Positions 9,616 to 18,094 of a stretch of 64,000 nt of DNA are shown here, piece after piece; positions within the stretch are counted from its first letter, which is position 1, and every line of letters begins with the position of its first letter. The stretch covers positions 186,001-250,000 of the forward strand of contig NZ_JACB01000003.1 in the NCBI RefSeq assembly GCF_000520975.1, read 5' to 3'. Position numbers and translations under genes: made by a program. The notes under the pieces were generated by a model, which worked only from the letters and a program-made list of their open reading frames with translations, did not search any database and was not told the DNA's origin. The DNA comes from Aquimarina megaterium XH134 (lineage in GTDB: Bacteria; Bacteroidota; Bacteroidia; Flavobacteriales; Flavobacteriaceae).

Positions 9616-10065
9616 ATGCTCACTCCAGAAATAAAGAGGTATATTGATAAAAGTGTTTTATGTTGGTTAGCCACATCTTCATTAGATAATATTCCGAATG
9701 TATCGCCCAAAGAAGTTTTTACATATTATAGCGATACTACTATTATTATTGCCAATATTGCTTCTCCGCAAACCGTAAAAAACATTAAAAAGAATAATAA
9801 TGTATGTGTTAGCTTTATAGATGTTTTTGTTCAAAAAGGATTTCAGTTAAAAGGAGTGGCTAAGATTGTAGCAAAAAATGATCCCGAATATGCTGCTATG
9901 CAGACTCCTTTGTTGCAGTTAACCGGGGGTAAGTTTCCATTTGCAACAATCACAAATATTATTGTTAAAGATGTAAAACGAATAATAGCCCCAAAATATG
10001 TTTTATATCCAGAAACAACCGAAGAACAGCAGATACAAAGTGCACTAAAACAATACAAACCATAA
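9616..10065 (+). CDS. Second pyridoxamine 5'-phosphate oxidase family protein (short form)
   Basis: 149 residues starting MLTPEIKRYIDKSVLCWLATSS, with NVSPKEVF and IIIANIASPQTVKNIKKN, the usual strand and FMN-phosphate segments of small split-barrel proteins. It follows the preceding homologue by 8 bp, so they are likely one transcript. The pair is not a recent duplication: the sequences differ widely. Activity is not known. Confidence 0.85.
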   Translation: MLTPEIKRYIDKSVLCWLATSSLDNIPNVSPKEVFTYYSDTTIIIANIASPQTVKNIKKNNNVCVSFIDVFVQKGFQLKGVAKIVAKNDPEYAAMQTPLLQLTGGKFPFATITNIIVKDVKRIIAPKYVLYPETTEEQQIQSALKQYKP

Positions 10066-10077
10066 AAAACAAAGGAT

Positions 10078-10383
10078 ATGCTAGAAATAAGACCTAATTG
10101 TGAACATTGTAATAAAACACTACCTAATGATAGTGATGAGGCAATGATTTGTTCTTATGAATGTACTTTTTGCATTAGCTGTGTGGATAATGTTTTACAT
10201 AATGTGTGTCCTAATTGCGGAGGTGGTTTTGAAAAAAGACCAACTCGACCGGTAAATTGCCTGACGGGTAATTGCATAGAAAAACACCCTGTTGGTACAA
10301 GAATAGTATATAAACCAATTGATGAAAATGCTTTTAAAGAGATTTTGAAAGAATTTAACAACATAGAACCGCGAAAAAGATAA
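10078..10383 (+). CDS. DUF1272 family zinc-ribbon-like protein
   Basis: 101 residues. The N-terminal 60 residues carry the DUF1272 pattern with cysteine pairs (PNCEHCNKTLP, CSYECTFC, CVDN, CPNCGGGF), likely binding two metals. The basic C terminus has no recognised motif. It is spaced 12 bp after the split-barrel gene and 30 bp before a GNAT gene. Function of the family is not established. Confidence 0.85.
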   Translation: MLEIRPNCEHCNKTLPNDSDEAMICSYECTFCISCVDNVLHNVCPNCGGGFEKRPTRPVNCLTGNCIEKHPVGTRIVYKPIDENAFKEILKEFNNIEPRKR

Positions 10384-10413
10384 GAACAAATCTAAGTAAC
10401 ATACCACAAAAAA

Positions 10414-10875
10414 ATGAATATTAAAATTATTGAAACTACTGTTGAAGAATTAGATGTTTTGACAGAATTATTTGATCAATATATGGTTTTTTATAAGAAG
10501 CCTTCAGATAAAAAAAAGTACAGGTCTTACCTAAAAGAAAGGCTTCAAAATAAGGAGGCAACAGCCTATTTAGCTTTAGATAATAACACTAGTAACCTTG
10601 CAGGTTTTGTGTTAAATTATCACTCATTTAGTTCAGTATCACAGGGGAAAATAGTGATTTTGAATGATTTATTTGTGGTACCTGAGTATCGTAAAAAAGG
10701 AATTGCAGAACGTTTAATTAATTCAGCTTTTGATTTAGCAAAACAAGTTGGAGCTATAAGAGTAGATTTAGGAACAGGAAAAGATAATGCTACAGCCCAA
10801 AGATTGTATGAAAAAATTGGATTTGTAAAGGATGAAGATTTTTATGCATACAGTTACGCTATCAGAAATAATTAA
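10414..10875 (+). CDS. GNAT family N-acetyltransferase
   Basis: 153 residues. The acetyl-CoA site is the central LNDLFVVPEYRKKGIAERLINSAFDLA (V-P-E-Y-R-x-x-G-I/A pattern), and the C-terminal LYEKIGFVKD is the usual final strand. It is the first of three adjacent but diverged GNAT genes on this strand. Substrate unknown. Confidence 0.9.
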   Translation: MNIKIIETTVEELDVLTELFDQYMVFYKKPSDKKKYRSYLKERLQNKEATAYLALDNNTSNLAGFVLNYHSFSSVSQGKIVILNDLFVVPEYRKKGIAERLINSAFDLAKQVGAIRVDLGTGKDNATAQRLYEKIGFVKDEDFYAYSYAIRNN

Positions 10876-10926
10876 GATACTAAAATAATAACTTAAATAA
10901 GCTTACTGAAGAAAAGATGGTAAAAA

Positions 10927-11457
10927 ATGAAGATGATTGACATAAGAAGAGCAACTATAAAGGATGCAGAAAAAATTTCATCTTTAGGAAGAAAGACCTT
11001 TGATGAATCCTATGGAGAGTTTTTTAATAATAAAAGCAACCTGATCAATTACTTGGATTGGGCTTTTTCTATTGATAAGATTAAAAATAGTTTAACAAAA
11101 CCCGAGAACTTATATTGGTTGGTTACAGATACCTATAATTCACTGCCCATAGGATATGCCAAATTGAAACTAGACACCCCTTCAGAGTTTATAGATGAAG
11201 AGCATGTTTGTAAGCTTCAGCGTATATATTTGCTGCAAGGGTATGAAGCAAGAGGTATAGGAGGGAAGTTGCATCAGTGTATTGTAAAGGCAGCTGTTGA
11301 TAACAAAAATAATTACATATGGTTGTCTAACTTAAAACTAAAAAAACAGGCCGTTGCTTTTTATAAAAAGAAAGGCTACCAAATTGCTGGAGAACATAAC
11401 TTTACTGTTGGCGATGAAACTTTTGAGTTTTGGGCAATGCAAACTAAACTGAAATAG
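10927..11457 (+). CDS. GNAT family N-acetyltransferase
   Basis: 176 residues starting MKMIDIRRATIKDAEKIS, a typical GNAT N terminus. The acetyl-CoA motif is present as RIYLLQGYEARGIGGKLHQ, and the fold ends with AFYKKKGYQIAGEHNFTVGDE. This ending resembles the polyamine (PaiA-like) or RimI-like GNATs, but I cannot assign the substrate. It lies 51 bp after the previous GNAT gene. Confidence 0.88.
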   Translation: MKMIDIRRATIKDAEKISSLGRKTFDESYGEFFNNKSNLINYLDWAFSIDKIKNSLTKPENLYWLVTDTYNSLPIGYAKLKLDTPSEFIDEEHVCKLQRIYLLQGYEARGIGGKLHQCIVKAAVDNKNNYIWLSNLKLKKQAVAFYKKKGYQIAGEHNFTVGDETFEFWAMQTKLK

Positions 11458-11463
11458 CCATAC

Positions 11464-11976
11464 ATGAATATGAGTTTGAAATATAGAGAAGCTAATGCTG
11501 ATGATCTTGAGGGATTACAGCAATTAGGGAAAATTTCATATGCAGAGTTTTCAGATGTATTAAGTCCAGAGAACTGGAAAACATTGAGTACTATTTTAGA
11601 AAGCGAAGAAAATGTATTAAATCTTATAGAAATTAGTAAAATTTTTATTTGTGAAATCGATTCAGATATAATTGGGATGATTTATTTTATTCCGAAAGGA
11701 AATCCAACAGAGTTGTACGAATCTGATTGGTGTTATATACGATTCTTAGGAGTTGATCCAAAATATCGAGGTTTTGGGATTGGAAAAGAATTGGTTAACT
11801 CTTGTTTAAGGTATGCGAAAAAAAGTGGAGAAAAAACTATTGCTCTGCACACATCAGAGTTTATGAACCCAGCTCGAATCATGTATGAAAAAATAGGATT
11901 TGAAAGAATAAAAGAAATTGAACGATTAGGAAAAAAGTATTGGGTGTATACCATGAAATTACCCTTTATTGCTTAA
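11464..11976 (+). CDS. GNAT family N-acetyltransferase
   Basis: 170 residues. The acetyl-CoA binding segment is RFLGVDPKYRGFGIGKELVN and the end strand is IMYEKIGFERIKEIE. It starts 6 bp after the preceding GNAT stop, so the two are translationally close. ATGs at 11464 and 11470 are both possible starts. Substrate unknown. Confidence 0.88.
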   Translation: MNMSLKYREANADDLEGLQQLGKISYAEFSDVLSPENWKTLSTILESEENVLNLIEISKIFICEIDSDIIGMIYFIPKGNPTELYESDWCYIRFLGVDPKYRGFGIGKELVNSCLRYAKKSGEKTIALHTSEFMNPARIMYEKIGFERIKEIERLGKKYWVYTMKLPFIA

Positions 11977-12279
11977 TTTAAAAACCTGGGGATTAAAGAT
12001 CAAAATACATATTGTTCTACTTAGTGAAATAGCAGTATTAGTTATTTGAAAACTCTTCTTTTATTTTAAGTTAATTAGTTTTTTACAACTGTCATCTTCT
12101 ATATTTTTATGATTTTACTCAAATTTTGGATATTAATTTGTAAAAATTCATTTTTTATCGGATATTTTTATCCGAATTATTTTTATACATAAACAATTAG
12201 TATATTACCTACCTAACTCATTAATTTCTTTTTTTGAGTGTAACCGCAATGTCAATAAACCTAACCTTATTTTTGTGTC
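11977..12279. other. 303-bp gap before the sensor kinase
   Basis: AT-rich, no gene seen. It holds an inverted repeat TCGGATA-TTTT-TATCCGA at 12158-12175, a possible operator or weak hairpin, and a TATTTTTG box at 12268-12275 that sits directly before the ATG at 12280. Confidence 0.5.
12158..12175. repeat. 7-bp inverted repeat upstream of sensor kinase
   Basis: TCGGATA (12158-12164) and TATCCGA (12169-12175) are separated by TTTT, about 105 bp before the kinase start. It could be an operator; a T-rich tail is absent. Confidence 0.35.
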
Positions 12280-14166
12280 ATGAATTATATTCATAACCAT
12301 ATTCTTGCCCTAATTTTTGCCCTTTTTGCTTTTCATGTATATAGTCAGCAGAATTACTTTGAAACTTTAGAGAGGCAATTTGATAGTATTGAGAACGAAT
12401 CGTCTGATAAAGCATTGCTACATGCCCAAGAGATGATAAGCTATAGTATAGATTCTAAAAACAAAACCTACATAGTTAGTAGTTATGTAAAACTAGCTAC
12501 TGCTTATGAAAATTTAGCGAAGTCTGATTCTGCAGTTGTATTTTATGACAAGGCTCTTGATATAAGTAGAACTGTTGATAGTGATACCTTATTTGCTTTT
12601 GCGGTGATAGGAATGAGTCGATTAAATAGTATACGTGGGGATCAAGAAAGAGTTGTAGAGTTAATTTTTGAAGCATTAAAAAAAATAGAAAATGACCCAA
12701 ACCCAAAACAAAAGCATGAGTTGTATTATAAGCTTTCTGAAGTACATAGAGAATTAGGGAGTTTTGATAAAGCAAAATATTACTTACAGCTCATTATTGA
12801 AGAAACAGAATTAGATTATTTATTAGCAGCTGCATATAACTCTTTGGGATTGATTCAATACAGTAATAAAGAGTATAATAAAGGAAAAGCTAACCTTTTG
12901 AAAAGTATGGAGTTGTATAAGGAGCAGAAAGACAACCATAATATTTGTAAGATTTTAATAAATCTAGGGGCGATGCATTACAAATTAAAAAAGCTTGAAA
13001 AATCTAAAGAATACCTAATTGAAGCAAGTAAATTAACTAAAGAATTCGGCTATATAAATTTATATAGTATGGTTTTGATTAACCTATCTGTTATATATCA
13101 TAAAGAAAAGGATTATGAAAAGGAACTAGTTTATTTAAAAAAAGCAGAAGAATTAGCAAAAGAAACTGGTAATTATCAATCACTTTCTGTAGTGGCTAAT
13201 AACATGATGTTTGCATATGCTTTACAATCTGATATGAAAAATGTTCAACGATATGCCAAGCGTTATAGAAATGCAATTGATAGTTTATATAAGACAGAAC
13301 AGAATAAGAAAATATTTGAAATTGAAACCAAATATGAAACTTCAAAAAAAGAATTAGAAATAGCTCGCCAAAAAGAGTTGGTGCTTACACAGAGAACACA
13401 TATTGTTATTGCTATAGTGTTAGTTCTATTATTAAGTATAATATTGTTTATGTATATACAACGTTTGAAGAGTCAAAAACTGTTATATGCGAATCAGAAA
13501 GAATTAAACGAAGAAAAGATTAGTAATCTATTAGATACACATAAGCTACAAAAAATTAAAGCCTATGTCGATGGTCAGAATAAAGAACGGGAAAGAATTT
13601 CTAAAGACTTACATGATGGTATTGGAGGCAATTTGGCTGCTATCAAAATGCGATTGAATCGTATAAAAAACAGGTTACCTTTAGAATTAGAACCTATAAT
13701 TACTAGTGTAGATTCTACTTATAATGAGATTCGATCTATTTCTCATGATCTAATGCCAAAAAATATTAATCATCTGTATTTTACAGATTTAATGAAAGAA
13801 CTTGTAGGTTTTTCTACCAGTAAAGATATAGAGTACAAATATTATATTCATCCAGAAAAAAAACTAAACAATATATCAGAGAGTTTGCAATTAACAATTT
13901 ATAGAATTATTCAAGAATTGATAACTAATATAAATAAGCACGCTCGGGCAACCGAAGTATCTATAAATATAACTATTCATGAAGAAACGAATATTGTGAA
14001 TATGATAGTAGAAGATAATGGCAGTGGTTTTAATACTAAAAAAGCCAACTCTGGAGTAGGGTTAAGAAGTATAAAACAAAGAATATCGGATAATAGCGGA
14101 CTTATAAAAATAGATTCTAACTATGGTATTGGTACAGTAGTTTGTGTAGAGCTTCCAATAGGGTAA
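12280..14166 (+). CDS. TPR-containing membrane sensor histidine kinase (NarL/DegS-type, HisKA_3)
   Basis: 628 residues: signal peptide 1-22 (ending YSQQ), a periplasmic array of tetratricopeptide repeats at about 55-340, one membrane segment about 373-393, then a HisKA_3 dimerisation domain with RERISKDLHDGIGG (phospho-acceptor H445) and a C-terminal HATPase with ELITNINKHARA (N box) and EDNGSGFN (G1 box). Such kinases normally pass phosphate to a LuxR-type response regulator. None is adjacent; the downstream gene is on the opposite strand, so it is an orphan in this window. Confidence 0.92.
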   Translation: MNYIHNHILALIFALFAFHVYSQQNYFETLERQFDSIENESSDKALLHAQEMISYSIDSKNKTYIVSSYVKLATAYENLAKSDSAVVFYDKALDISRTVDSDTLFAFAVIGMSRLNSIRGDQERVVELIFEALKKIENDPNPKQKHELYYKLSEVHRELGSFDKAKYYLQLIIEETELDYLLAAAYNSLGLIQYSNKEYNKGKANLLKSMELYKEQKDNHNICKILINLGAMHYKLKKLEKSKEYLIEASKLTKEFGYINLYSMVLINLSVIYHKEKDYEKELVYLKKAEELAKETGNYQSLSVVANNMMFAYALQSDMKNVQRYAKRYRNAIDSLYKTEQNKKIFEIETKYETSKKELEIARQKELVLTQRTHIVIAIVLVLLLSIILFMYIQRLKSQKLLYANQKELNEEKISNLLDTHKLQKIKAYVDGQNKERERISKDLHDGIGGNLAAIKMRLNRIKNRLPLELEPIITSVDSTYNEIRSISHDLMPKNINHLYFTDLMKELVGFSTSKDIEYKYYIHPEKKLNNISESLQLTIYRIIQELITNINKHARATEVSINITIHEETNIVNMIVEDNGSGFNTKKANSGVGLRSIKQRISDNSGLIKIDSNYGIGTVVCVELPIG

Positions 14167-14181
14167 ATAAGTATAATTAGT

Positions 14182-14556
14182 TTATTGAATAACATTCAGT
14201 ACATTAATTTTGGCAATAGAATCACAATTTTCGATAAGCATATTAATATTTTTTTCTTTAATAGCTCCTTCAATAAAATAGGTTTTACAAGAATCTAATT
14301 TAGTATTGCTTTTAGAAAAAATAACATCCCCATTTGTTAATAAAAAAGAAACATCTGCAGTATCTATTTTGTATTTCGTCATATTACTTGATACTTGTTC
14401 AGAAAAAGCTTTTTTCTTTATTCTAATACTTTTTAACACCCTGGCCGAAGGACCATAATCACAAGAAGCTTTTTTTCCGCCAAGAAAGAAAAATAAAAGA
14501 ATAAGACCGATGGCAAATCCACCTAAGTAATAAAATAACCGTTGTGCTAATTTCAT
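14182..14556 (-). CDS. Small membrane protein, resembles DUF4258 family
   Basis: 124 residues. A hydrophobic segment at about 9-27 (YLGGFAIGLILLFFFLGGK) is followed by ASCDYGPSARVLKSIR and a soluble C-terminal part with two further cysteines (DSCKTYF, ENCDSIA). I recall the GGKKASCDYGP signature from flavobacterial proteins labelled DUF4258, but this is from memory. It ends 15 bp from the convergent kinase gene and may be the last gene behind alanine dehydrogenase. Function unknown. Confidence 0.7.
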   Translation of the reverse strand: MKLAQRLFYYLGGFAIGLILLFFFLGGKKASCDYGPSARVLKSIRIKKKAFSEQVSSNMTKYKIDTADVSFLLTNGDVIFSKSNTKLDSCKTYFIEGAIKEKNINMLIENCDSIAKINVLNVIQ

Positions 14557-14633
14557 AAACAGAATGCAATATTATGACGCCAAAAGTAAGCAAAGTTTTA
14601 AAAAATCATACGCTTAGCGTTGCAAAGTTTACT

Positions 14634-14658
14634 ATAAAAAGAGTAATACTGTATTACT
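14634..14658 (-). terminator. Candidate terminator overlapping the ald stop codon
   Basis: On the minus strand the hairpin AGTAATAC/GTATTACT (14642-14658) is followed by CTTTTT. The stop codon of the dehydrogenase (14657-14659) sits within its first arm. Confidence 0.5.
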
Positions 14659-15859
14659 ATAAAATTAGCAAGTTTATATCTCTATAAGAAAGGTCAAACC
14701 AATCTGCAATAGGTTTGCTGGTCAAAATCCCATGATAGAAATATAGACCATTCTTAAGTCCACGATCAAAACGTACAGCATTTTCTATTCCTCCTTCATC
14801 ACCAATTTGCAATAAATAAGGTGTAAAAATATTACTTATCGATAATGAGGACGTTCTGGCATATCGAGAAGGGATGTTAGGTACGCAATAATGTATAATC
14901 CCATGTTTTTCAAAAGTGGGGTGGTCGTGAGAAGTAACTTCGCTTGTTTCAAAGCATCCTCCCATATCTATGCTTACATCAATGATTACTGCGCCAGATT
15001 TCATACGTTCTACCATAGTTTCAGTAACTATAATCGGAGCGCGGTTTTTTCCTCTTACGGCACCAATTACTACATCACAACGACGTAGAGCTTTTAATAA
15101 ATTTTTTGGCTGAATAGTAGATGTGTATAAAGGACGCCCCACATTGGTTTGTATACAACGAAGTTTGGTAATAGAATTGTCAAAAACTTTTACATTTGCA
15201 CCTAATCCAATAGCCGAACGTGCAGCAAACTCACCAACAGTACCAGCACCAAGAATAACAACTTCTACAGGAGGAACACCACTAATATTACCCATCATTA
15301 ATCCCGAACCCATAGTTGTAGCACTACTCATCAATTCTGAAGCAATAAGTACCGCTGCTGTTCCTGCAATCTCGCTAAGTGCTCTTACAGCTGGATAGGC
15401 ACCATCCATATCTCGAATAAACTCAAAACCAAGAGCGGTGATTCTTTTTTTGGCAAGTCCCTGAAAATATTCTTTGGACTGCGTTTTAAGCTGTAGAGCA
15501 GAAATTAATACAGTTTGTGGGTTTATATATTCGAGCTCCTCTAAAGAAGGTGGTTCTACTTTTAAAATAATTGGGCACCCAAAAACTTTTCTCTTATCAT
15601 TCGTGATCTCTGCACCTGCCTCGCTATAATCTCTATCGGTAAAACTTGCTCCAATACCGGCATTGGTTTCTAATAAAACTCGGTGACCATGCGCTGTTAA
15701 TGCAGCTACAGCATCTGGTGTAAGACATACTCGTTTTTCTTGATAATGGGTTTCTTTAGGGATACCAATAAAAAGTTTTCCTTTTTTGCGGGCTACTTCT
15801 ATCATTTCTTCCTGCGGTAGCAGCTGCTCTTTGGTAAAAGGAGATTTTGGTGTACTCAT
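14657..15859 (-). CDS. ald: Alanine dehydrogenase
   Basis: NAD-dependent reversible oxidative deamination of L-alanine to pyruvate and ammonia. 400 residues, longer than the classical 370 because of an N-terminal extension (SPFTKEQLLPQEEMIEV), which I recall from flavobacterial enzymes. Substrate motif IGIPKETHYQEKRVCLTPDAV lies near 32-52, the NAD-binding loop VVILGAGTVGEFAAR near 200-215, and a C-terminal NIPSRYARTSSLSISN. The tsaE gene lies 95 bp upstream on the same strand. Confidence 0.92.
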   Translation of the reverse strand: MSTPKSPFTKEQLLPQEEMIEVARKKGKLFIGIPKETHYQEKRVCLTPDAVAALTAHGHRVLLETNAGIGASFTDRDYSEAGAEITNDKRKVFGCPIILKVEPPSLEELEYINPQTVLISALQLKTQSKEYFQGLAKKRITALGFEFIRDMDGAYPAVRALSEIAGTAAVLIASELMSSATTMGSGLMMGNISGVPPVEVVILGAGTVGEFAARSAIGLGANVKVFDNSITKLRCIQTNVGRPLYTSTIQPKNLLKALRRCDVVIGAVRGKNRAPIIVTETMVERMKSGAVIIDVSIDMGGCFETSEVTSHDHPTFEKHGIIHYCVPNIPSRYARTSSLSISNIFTPYLLQIGDEGGIENAVRFDRGLKNGLYFYHGILTSKPIADWFDLSYRDINLLIL

Positions 15860-15954
15860 TTGTGTGAAATTCTGTATCTCAAATTACGAATAAAAATGCC
15901 AAGAAAACAAATAGGATTAATTATTTGATGGTATAACTTTGATTATCAGTGTTT

Positions 15955-16356
15955 CTAAAATGAAAGAATACGTTTTTCATTATCAAGTAAATTAATAGTA
16001 ATACTAACACTATTTTCGGGTAATAATCCTGAAATTTTTTCGGGCCATTCTATAAATATCCATGCATCAGAGTCCAAATATTCTTCAAATCCTATTTGAT
16101 ACGCTTCTTCTTCTTCTTTTATTCTATAAAAATCAAAATGATATATAACTCCATCATTGCTTTCATATTCGTTTACCAAAGAATAAGTGGGGCTAGAGAT
16201 GATATCTTCTACCCCCAGGTGTTTACATATTTCTTTTATTAATGTAGTTTTACCAACTCCCATCTCGGCATTAAAGAGAATTATTTTATTCGCTACATTC
16301 GAGATTATTTTTTCTGCCACATCAGGAAGATCCTGCAAGGTATATTCTATTGTCAT
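15955..16356 (-). CDS. tsaE: tRNA threonylcarbamoyladenosine biosynthesis ATPase TsaE
   Basis: ATPase that works with TsaB and TsaD to make t6A37 in ANN-decoding tRNAs. 133 residues; Walker A region FNAEMGVGKTTLIKEICKHLGV near 29-50, followed by SPTYSLVNEYE, HFDFYRI and the IEWPEKI motif, all in the usual TsaE order. Length is normal. It sits between porX and ald on the same strand. Confidence 0.93.
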   Translation of the reverse strand: MTIEYTLQDLPDVAEKIISNVANKIILFNAEMGVGKTTLIKEICKHLGVEDIISSPTYSLVNEYESNDGVIYHFDFYRIKEEEEAYQIGFEEYLDSDAWIFIEWPEKISGLLPENSVSITINLLDNEKRILSF

Positions 16357-16404
16357 TTTAATAATTCTATATTCTAAAACCAGAATACTATATAATTTTT
16401 GAAA

Positions 16405-17955
16405 CTATCTAGGATTTAATACTATAAAAGGAATGATCATTTCTTCTAAAGATACTCCACCATGTTGGTATGTATTTCTATAATAACTAACATAATGATT
16501 ATAGTTATTTGGATAGGCAAAGAAATAATCTCCTTTTGCAAAAATAAAAGAACTACTCATATTTATTGATGGTAAATGTACCGCTTTTGGGTTTGTTGCT
16601 TCCAAAACTTCCTTTCTTTCATAAGTAAGACTTTTTCCTGTCTTATATCGTAGATTAAGACTGGTGTTTTTATCACCTATCACCTTAGAAGGATTCTTTA
16701 CATTTATTGTGCCGTGATCTGTAGTTAACAGTAGTTTAAATCCAAGTTGTTGCGCTTGCTGAATCATTTCTAGTAAAGGAGAGTTTTTGAACCAACTTTG
16801 AGTCAAAGATCTGTATGATTTGTCATTTGATGCAAGTTCCTTGATAACTTCCATTTCTGTCTTGCTATGAGAAAGCATATCCACAAAATTATATACTACA
16901 ACTGTTAAATCGTTGTTTTTTAGTCCTTTAAAATTTGCTGCTAAGGTTTTTCCAGATTTTTCGTTAGTGATTTTATAATATTCATGTTTGATATCCATCC
17001 CTAATCGCTTTAATTGTGCGGTTAGAAATTCATTTTCATTCATGTTTTTCCCTCCCTCATCTGTGTCGTCTAACCAGAGATCAGGATGCATTTTTTTCAT
17101 TTCAGAAGGCATAAGTCCAGAAAAAATTGAATTTCTGGCGTATTGTGTTGCCGTTGGAAGAATACTACAATATGAGATTTCTTGTTCTTTTTTGTAATAA
17201 TTATTTATGGTAGGTTCAAAAGCTTTCCATTGATCATATCGCAGATTATCAATTACTACCAAAAGAGTAGGTTGATTTTTACTAATTTCAGGCACTACTT
17301 TTTCTCTAAATAAAGTATGAGACATTACCGGAGCTTCCCTGTTTTTGTCAAACCAATTGGGATAGTTTTTGTCGATAAATTTGCAGAATTGAGAATTTGC
17401 CTCTACTTTTTGTGATTCTAAAATCTCAAACATCCCGGTATCCTCAATGTTCTCTAGTTGTAATTCCCAGTAAATTAGTCTTTGGTACAAATCAGACCAC
17501 TCTTCGTATGAATTTACCATAGCCATATCCATAGCTATTTTTCTAAACTCTTGTTGGTAGTTTGCTGTAGTTTTTTCTGAAACCAAACGAGAATTGTCTA
17601 AGTTTTTCTTTAAACTTAAAAGTATTTGATTAGGATTAACAGGCTTAATTAAATAATCAGCAATCTTACTACCAATTGCTTCTTCCATAATATATTCCTC
17701 TTCACTTTTGGTAATCATTACTACAGGAATACTATCTTCTTTTTCCTTAATTTCTGATAATGTTTCTATTCCAGAAAGGCCTGGCATGTTTTCATCCAAA
17801 AAAATGATATCAAAATTATCATCATCAATTATATCTAATGCTTCAGTTCCACTTTGACACTTGGTTACGTCATAGTTTTTTTGTTCTAAAAATAATATAT
17901 GTGGTTTAAGCAAATCAATTTCATCATCTACCCAAAGTATCTTTATTTTACTCAT
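16405..17955 (-). CDS. porX: PorX: response regulator with PglZ/alkaline-phosphatase-like effector, T9SS and gliding regulator
   Basis: Two-component regulator needed for T9SS gene expression in Bacteroidetes. 516 residues from the ATG at 17955; the TTG one codon earlier is unlikely. The receiver domain (1-120) starts MSKIKILWVDDEIDLLKPHI, with phospho-acceptor D54 in IFLDENMPG and K105 region LIKPVNP. After a helical linker, the PglZ/alkaline phosphatase domain shows LLVVIDNLRYDQWKAFEP, NFVDMLSHSK and LLLTTDHGTINV, metal-binding motifs. The partner kinase PorY is not in this window. This fits the T9SS cargo genes elsewhere in the sequence. Confidence 0.94.
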   Translation of the reverse strand: MSKIKILWVDDEIDLLKPHILFLEQKNYDVTKCQSGTEALDIIDDDNFDIIFLDENMPGLSGIETLSEIKEKEDSIPVVMITKSEEEYIMEEAIGSKIADYLIKPVNPNQILLSLKKNLDNSRLVSEKTTANYQQEFRKIAMDMAMVNSYEEWSDLYQRLIYWELQLENIEDTGMFEILESQKVEANSQFCKFIDKNYPNWFDKNREAPVMSHTLFREKVVPEISKNQPTLLVVIDNLRYDQWKAFEPTINNYYKKEQEISYCSILPTATQYARNSIFSGLMPSEMKKMHPDLWLDDTDEGGKNMNENEFLTAQLKRLGMDIKHEYYKITNEKSGKTLAANFKGLKNNDLTVVVYNFVDMLSHSKTEMEVIKELASNDKSYRSLTQSWFKNSPLLEMIQQAQQLGFKLLLTTDHGTINVKNPSKVIGDKNTSLNLRYKTGKSLTYERKEVLEATNPKAVHLPSINMSSSFIFAKGDYFFAYPNNYNHYVSYYRNTYQHGGVSLEEMIIPFIVLNPR

Positions 17956-18070
17956 CAAATTTTATTTTTTTTATTTATAAACTTAATATATAGCCTATTT
18001 ATTCACTTTACTAAGAAAACTTTAATAATTTAAATTCATTTTGAAATGTTTTATATGCCTAGCATATATG

Positions 18071-18078
18071 TATATTTG
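18071..18078 (+). promoter_or_regulatory. Candidate -7 box of the HD phosphohydrolase gene
   Basis: TATATTTG matches TAnnTTTG and lies 17 bp before the ATG at 18095. The nearest TTG (18041-18043) is 27 bp upstream of the box, a little too far for the usual 17-23 bp spacing. Its position argues against translation starting upstream. Confidence 0.5.
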
Positions 18079-18094
18079 CTTCCGTAAATGTAAG

